The position numbers and the translations under genes were made by a program. DNA of 64,000 nucleotides from NCBI GenBank assembly GCA_039545295.1, contig BCIK01000010.1:310001-374000 (forward strand), in the 5' to 3' direction. The notes below the pieces were generated by a model. That model saw only the letters and a program-made list of their open reading frames with translations. It made no database searches and was not told the origin of the DNA. The stretch comes from Udeniomyces pyricola. Taxonomy: Eukaryota; Basidiomycota; Tremellomycetes; Cystofilobasidiales; Mrakiaceae. Positions 61,701 to 64,000 of this stretch are shown in pieces; within the stretch, counting starts at the first letter, position 1, and each line of letters begins with the position of its first letter.

Positions 61701-62218
61701 GGGTTGCTGTGCCTGTGACTGTGGCTCTCGCTCTTGGACTCTGCTTCTTCTCAACCCAAATCCCCCACGGACGTGTTTGTTTGAACCCCTTCTCATCAAC
61801 AACGGACTTTACTCATCCATTCCATCTTCTCTTGTTCCCTCTTTTTATTGGTGCTCGCTATGGGAATCGTTCTGTTCCTTTAGGAATTACTGGATGAAGA
61901 TCCTCGAGTTCTTGAAGAGTACCTTCGTCGACAACCTGATTGCGATTCCGCCATCTGTACGTTCTCCTGTTTCTTCTTCTTCTTTTTATTTATTTCTTTG
62001 TTTCCTTCCCAGTGTCTAATCGATTGTGTGACTCACGAAAACTTATTGGGGTCTTTTTTTCTCTTTTTTTTTTCTTTCTATTCTTCTCGCTCTTTCATCT
62101 ACCCCTCTCTCTCTTCCTTCTTGTCGTTGTCTCATCTCGAACCCTCATCTACTTCGCTCGTCTTTCCTCAGCGGCGTACATTGAAGATCGCAAACGAGGC
62201 AAGATCCTAAAAGTCTAA
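55740..62218 (+). CDS. Giant Ser-rich disordered protein (about 1,800 aa), unrecognised
   Basis: No family recognised. The proposed start is the ATG at 55740 (MPNPPPNQRISPIHTPESES), joined by a 51-nt intron (donor at about 55919) to PNHPQLTRQDTALSLGYYYG; this first join is tentative. The exon to about 58300 is Ser/His/Gly/Asp-rich (GIGSWIKRAGSKRRGVFKEG, VVDIGWAQKMIQEMDSDQSS, VEEEMERDDDEEEEDDE). Next is LPPTFSRYSTADSEHSL to about 59943 with LEELTAAIDRAISLGSDERF and a conserved-looking block, WFPVGTIRPWPSAMLFGDAK, ERAMAYAGKVNELNRAQTGL, RDWVRTAHG. Gly-rich (60420-60940) and Gln/Pro-rich (61100-61600) parts follow. The end is ELLDEDPRVLEEYLRRQPDC, then AAYIEDRKRGKILKV with stop TAA at 62216-62218. 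Continuous open frames of 2.3 and 1.5 kb support a real gene. A scaffold role is only a guess. Confidence 0.7.
59958..60023. repeat. T-run / A-run inverted repeat in an intron (one N inside)
   Basis: About 30 T (one N at 59984) followed by about 28 A, in an intron of the Ser-rich gene right after a GTGAGT donor. It can fold into a perfect A/U stem, or is a misassembly. Confidence 0.7.
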
Positions 62219-63060
62219 AAACAAAAAATCAAAAAGCTACGACTGCAGACCGTCGTTTGTGATTTTTTGGATCATTCGGCCCTCTTGGATCGTGAAAGGA
62301 GGGGAATTTAGCCGACAATGTGCGTACATCATAGTACTTGTGCGATGGGAACAAGACTTGGGTTGGAACTAATCCATGGCTCGTCTTGTTTCTTCCTCTT
62401 CTCTGCTCTCCCATACTTTGCTGATCATTCAGGGTGTCTGACTTGTTTTTTTTTTTCTGAAAGGGGGGGGGGTCGACTAGGAATTTGCAAGGGGAGGTCT
62501 CGAATCAAAACTTTGATCCTGTCTCTTTCTTCCCTTTCTTTTCCTTCTTTTTGCCCTTTTGGTGCCGTTTCCTTTGATGTACTCGATGATCCTATCCGGC
62601 TCGCTCTGAGAGCTCTTGTGTTCTTGCATCAATTGGGTTGGGTTGTTATTCTAGTGATTCGGGTCGTTTACAATCGAGCTTCCGTACAGTACTTTTGTGA
62701 TGAACAGAAGATCGACTGGGATTAATGTACAGGCCGGTGCCATGATTCTTTTGTGACGATGATTCATGATAAACGTGCCTTGCTAGATGTTTGGGTGATT
62801 AGGTGCGTGTGTGGCTGAAAAGGTAATGTGGCAGTGAGGGTGATGGGTATGCGAAGGATGAATGAATATGGATGACGTCGAAGCAATGGTATATATAACA
62901 GAGCTATTATGCATATATATCTCGGAGTCCAATCCAGCGTCGGTCAGGTCCGAACATTGTTCTCCCGACCGCGTGGCCGAAGGAAGGGTGTTGACAATCA
63001 GCGAACAGCAGCCACGCCCCTCTTCATTCGAACTGTCGTCTCACTCAACTCACTCCCAAC
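62219..63060. other. Intergenic: Ser-rich 3' flank and M24 peptidase promoter
   Basis: About 840 bp. G-run at 62464-62472 and T-run just before it. No supported gene. Confidence 0.4.
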
Positions 63061-64000
63061 ATGCCCGCCCTTCGATTGCCTACCAAATACCCTGGTCACT
63101 ACGCTACCTCTGATCATGCCTTGTTCCAGGCGACCGAACCCATCTTCCTGTGCTGACTCCAGACCTCGTCTCGGTTTCCCCTTTTCCGATCGTTCCTCTT
63201 CTGACAGCGCTCCTTCGTATGTCTTGCCCCACCAACCCTGATTGATCATCATCCACTCGAGTTCCTCCGTTCTTACAGCATCATTCAAATCATGTGTTTC
63301 CTCCCTTTTCTTCCTCCACACACACAGATGCTCGAAACCTTGTCAAGAAACTCGCCCAGACGTGTCCTCCGGGTCAACATACACTCTTCCTCATCTCGCA
63401 CGAGACACCCTTCAGGAACGATACCGATCGTTCGTTGATGCCTTTTCTTTATTTTTTGCTTGCTATCCTCTATACGATGATGATCATCCTCATCTCTTTT
63501 GTCCCTAGCTTCTTTCCTTATCTGTATTGCTGACGTTCGCTTTCCCTTGCATGGCGCCCGCGACGAAACGGAATAAATGGATATCGCGACCCTAGGCGAG
63601 CTTCCTCATCGAGCGGAATCCAACTTTTTCTACTTGACCGGATGTGGGATCCCAGGCGCAGCCGTTCGCATTTCCTTCACTCTACCTTTTTCTTCTCAAG
63701 ATGATCAAGAGTTTTCTCATCATCTGTATGTCGTTTCTGCGTGTGTGTGTGTGTGCGTGTGTTCGAGAGAGACAGAGAGATTGTGAAGCATACTCTTGCT
63801 GACGTCCATCTCCCTTCCTCGCTCGCTCTCTTTCGTTCTTTGTTCCCAATCCATCGTCGTATCCATTCAATGATATAGATTTGTACCCGAGGCCGATCCC
63901 GATTCGATCATGTGGTCCATTCCTCCTCCGTCCCTGACCGAGTGTAAAGATCTCTTTGAATCGCACCGGATCGCTCACCTCGATCAGTTCTACACCGACA
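63061..64000 (+). CDS. M24-family Xaa-Pro aminopeptidase/dipeptidase, N-terminal part only (cut by window end)
   Basis: Metallopeptidase that cleaves X-Pro bonds; only the non-catalytic N-terminal (AMP_N) domain is inside the window. Start ATG at 63061 (MPALRLPTKYP). The exon at about 63330-63429 reads DARNLVKKLAQTCPPGQHTL, FLISHETPFRNDTD, joined across a GTTCGT donor (63430) to RELPHRAESNFFYLTGCGIP, which restores the family segment DTDREL-P-x-R-x-ESNFFYLTG. After a GTATGT intron it continues FVPEADPDSIMWSIPPPSLT, ECKDLFESHRIAHLDQFYTD to the window end. The first intron (donor GTCACT) is less certain than the others. The metal-binding catalytic domain should follow beyond base 64000. Confidence 0.85.

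Overview
The window is eukaryotic nuclear DNA from a filamentous or yeast-like fungus, most likely a basidiomycete. The genes are compact and intron-rich, with introns mostly about 50-200 nt, CTGAC-type branch sites and GT...AG borders. The proteins carry long Ser/Pro-rich disordered tracts and the set includes a PriA-like cysteine-rich secreted protein. I could not place it below phylum. I see no ribosomal RNA, tRNA, transposon, CRISPR array or prophage.

I support 20 protein-coding genes, two of them cut by the window edges. Left to right: RPN11 (-, 3' end cut), ATG9 (-), TRM6/GCD10 (-), an ORMDL-family sphingolipid regulator with a very long N-terminus (-), an orphan single-pass membrane protein (-), a MAPR/cytochrome b5-like protein (+), the coactivator SUB1/PC4 (+), a PriA-like repeat protein (-), an AGTRAP-like membrane protein (-), the V-ATPase assembly factor PKR1 (-), an AT-hook-like protein (+), a CCDC25/NFACT-R protein (-), an auxin-efflux-carrier-family transporter (+), the mitochondrial GTPase MTG1 (-), a small basic protein (+), a DUF3292-like membrane protein (-), a TRP-like membrane protein (+), a HOS1/HDAC8-type deacetylase (-), a giant Ser-rich disordered protein (+), and the N-terminal part of an M24 (Xaa-Pro) peptidase (+, 3' end cut).

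These are mostly unrelated housekeeping genes: proteasome, autophagy, tRNA modification, sphingolipid control, V-ATPase assembly, transcription, mitochondrial ribosome assembly. Apart from shared promoters between divergent pairs (MTG1/small protein 183 bp; HDAC/Ser-rich about 330 bp; PKR1/AT-hook about 430 bp) I see no functional cluster. For most genes I resolved exon joins by matching the reading phase to conserved family sequence. For SUB1, MAPR, ORMDL, PKR1, HDAC, the AT-hook protein and the orphan membrane protein the joined exons add up to an exact number of codons.

The most interesting signal is at the splicing level. Ten introns in eight genes start with GTTCGT, which departs from the usual fungal GTRAGT/GTATGT at positions +3 and +4. 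In nine of them the join restores a recognisable family sequence. Other points worth a look: a leucine in place of the G4 asparagine of MTG1, an HHGDG-to-HLGDG change in the deacetylase, the 441-aa ORMDL protein, and eleven 51-bp units in the PriA-like gene.
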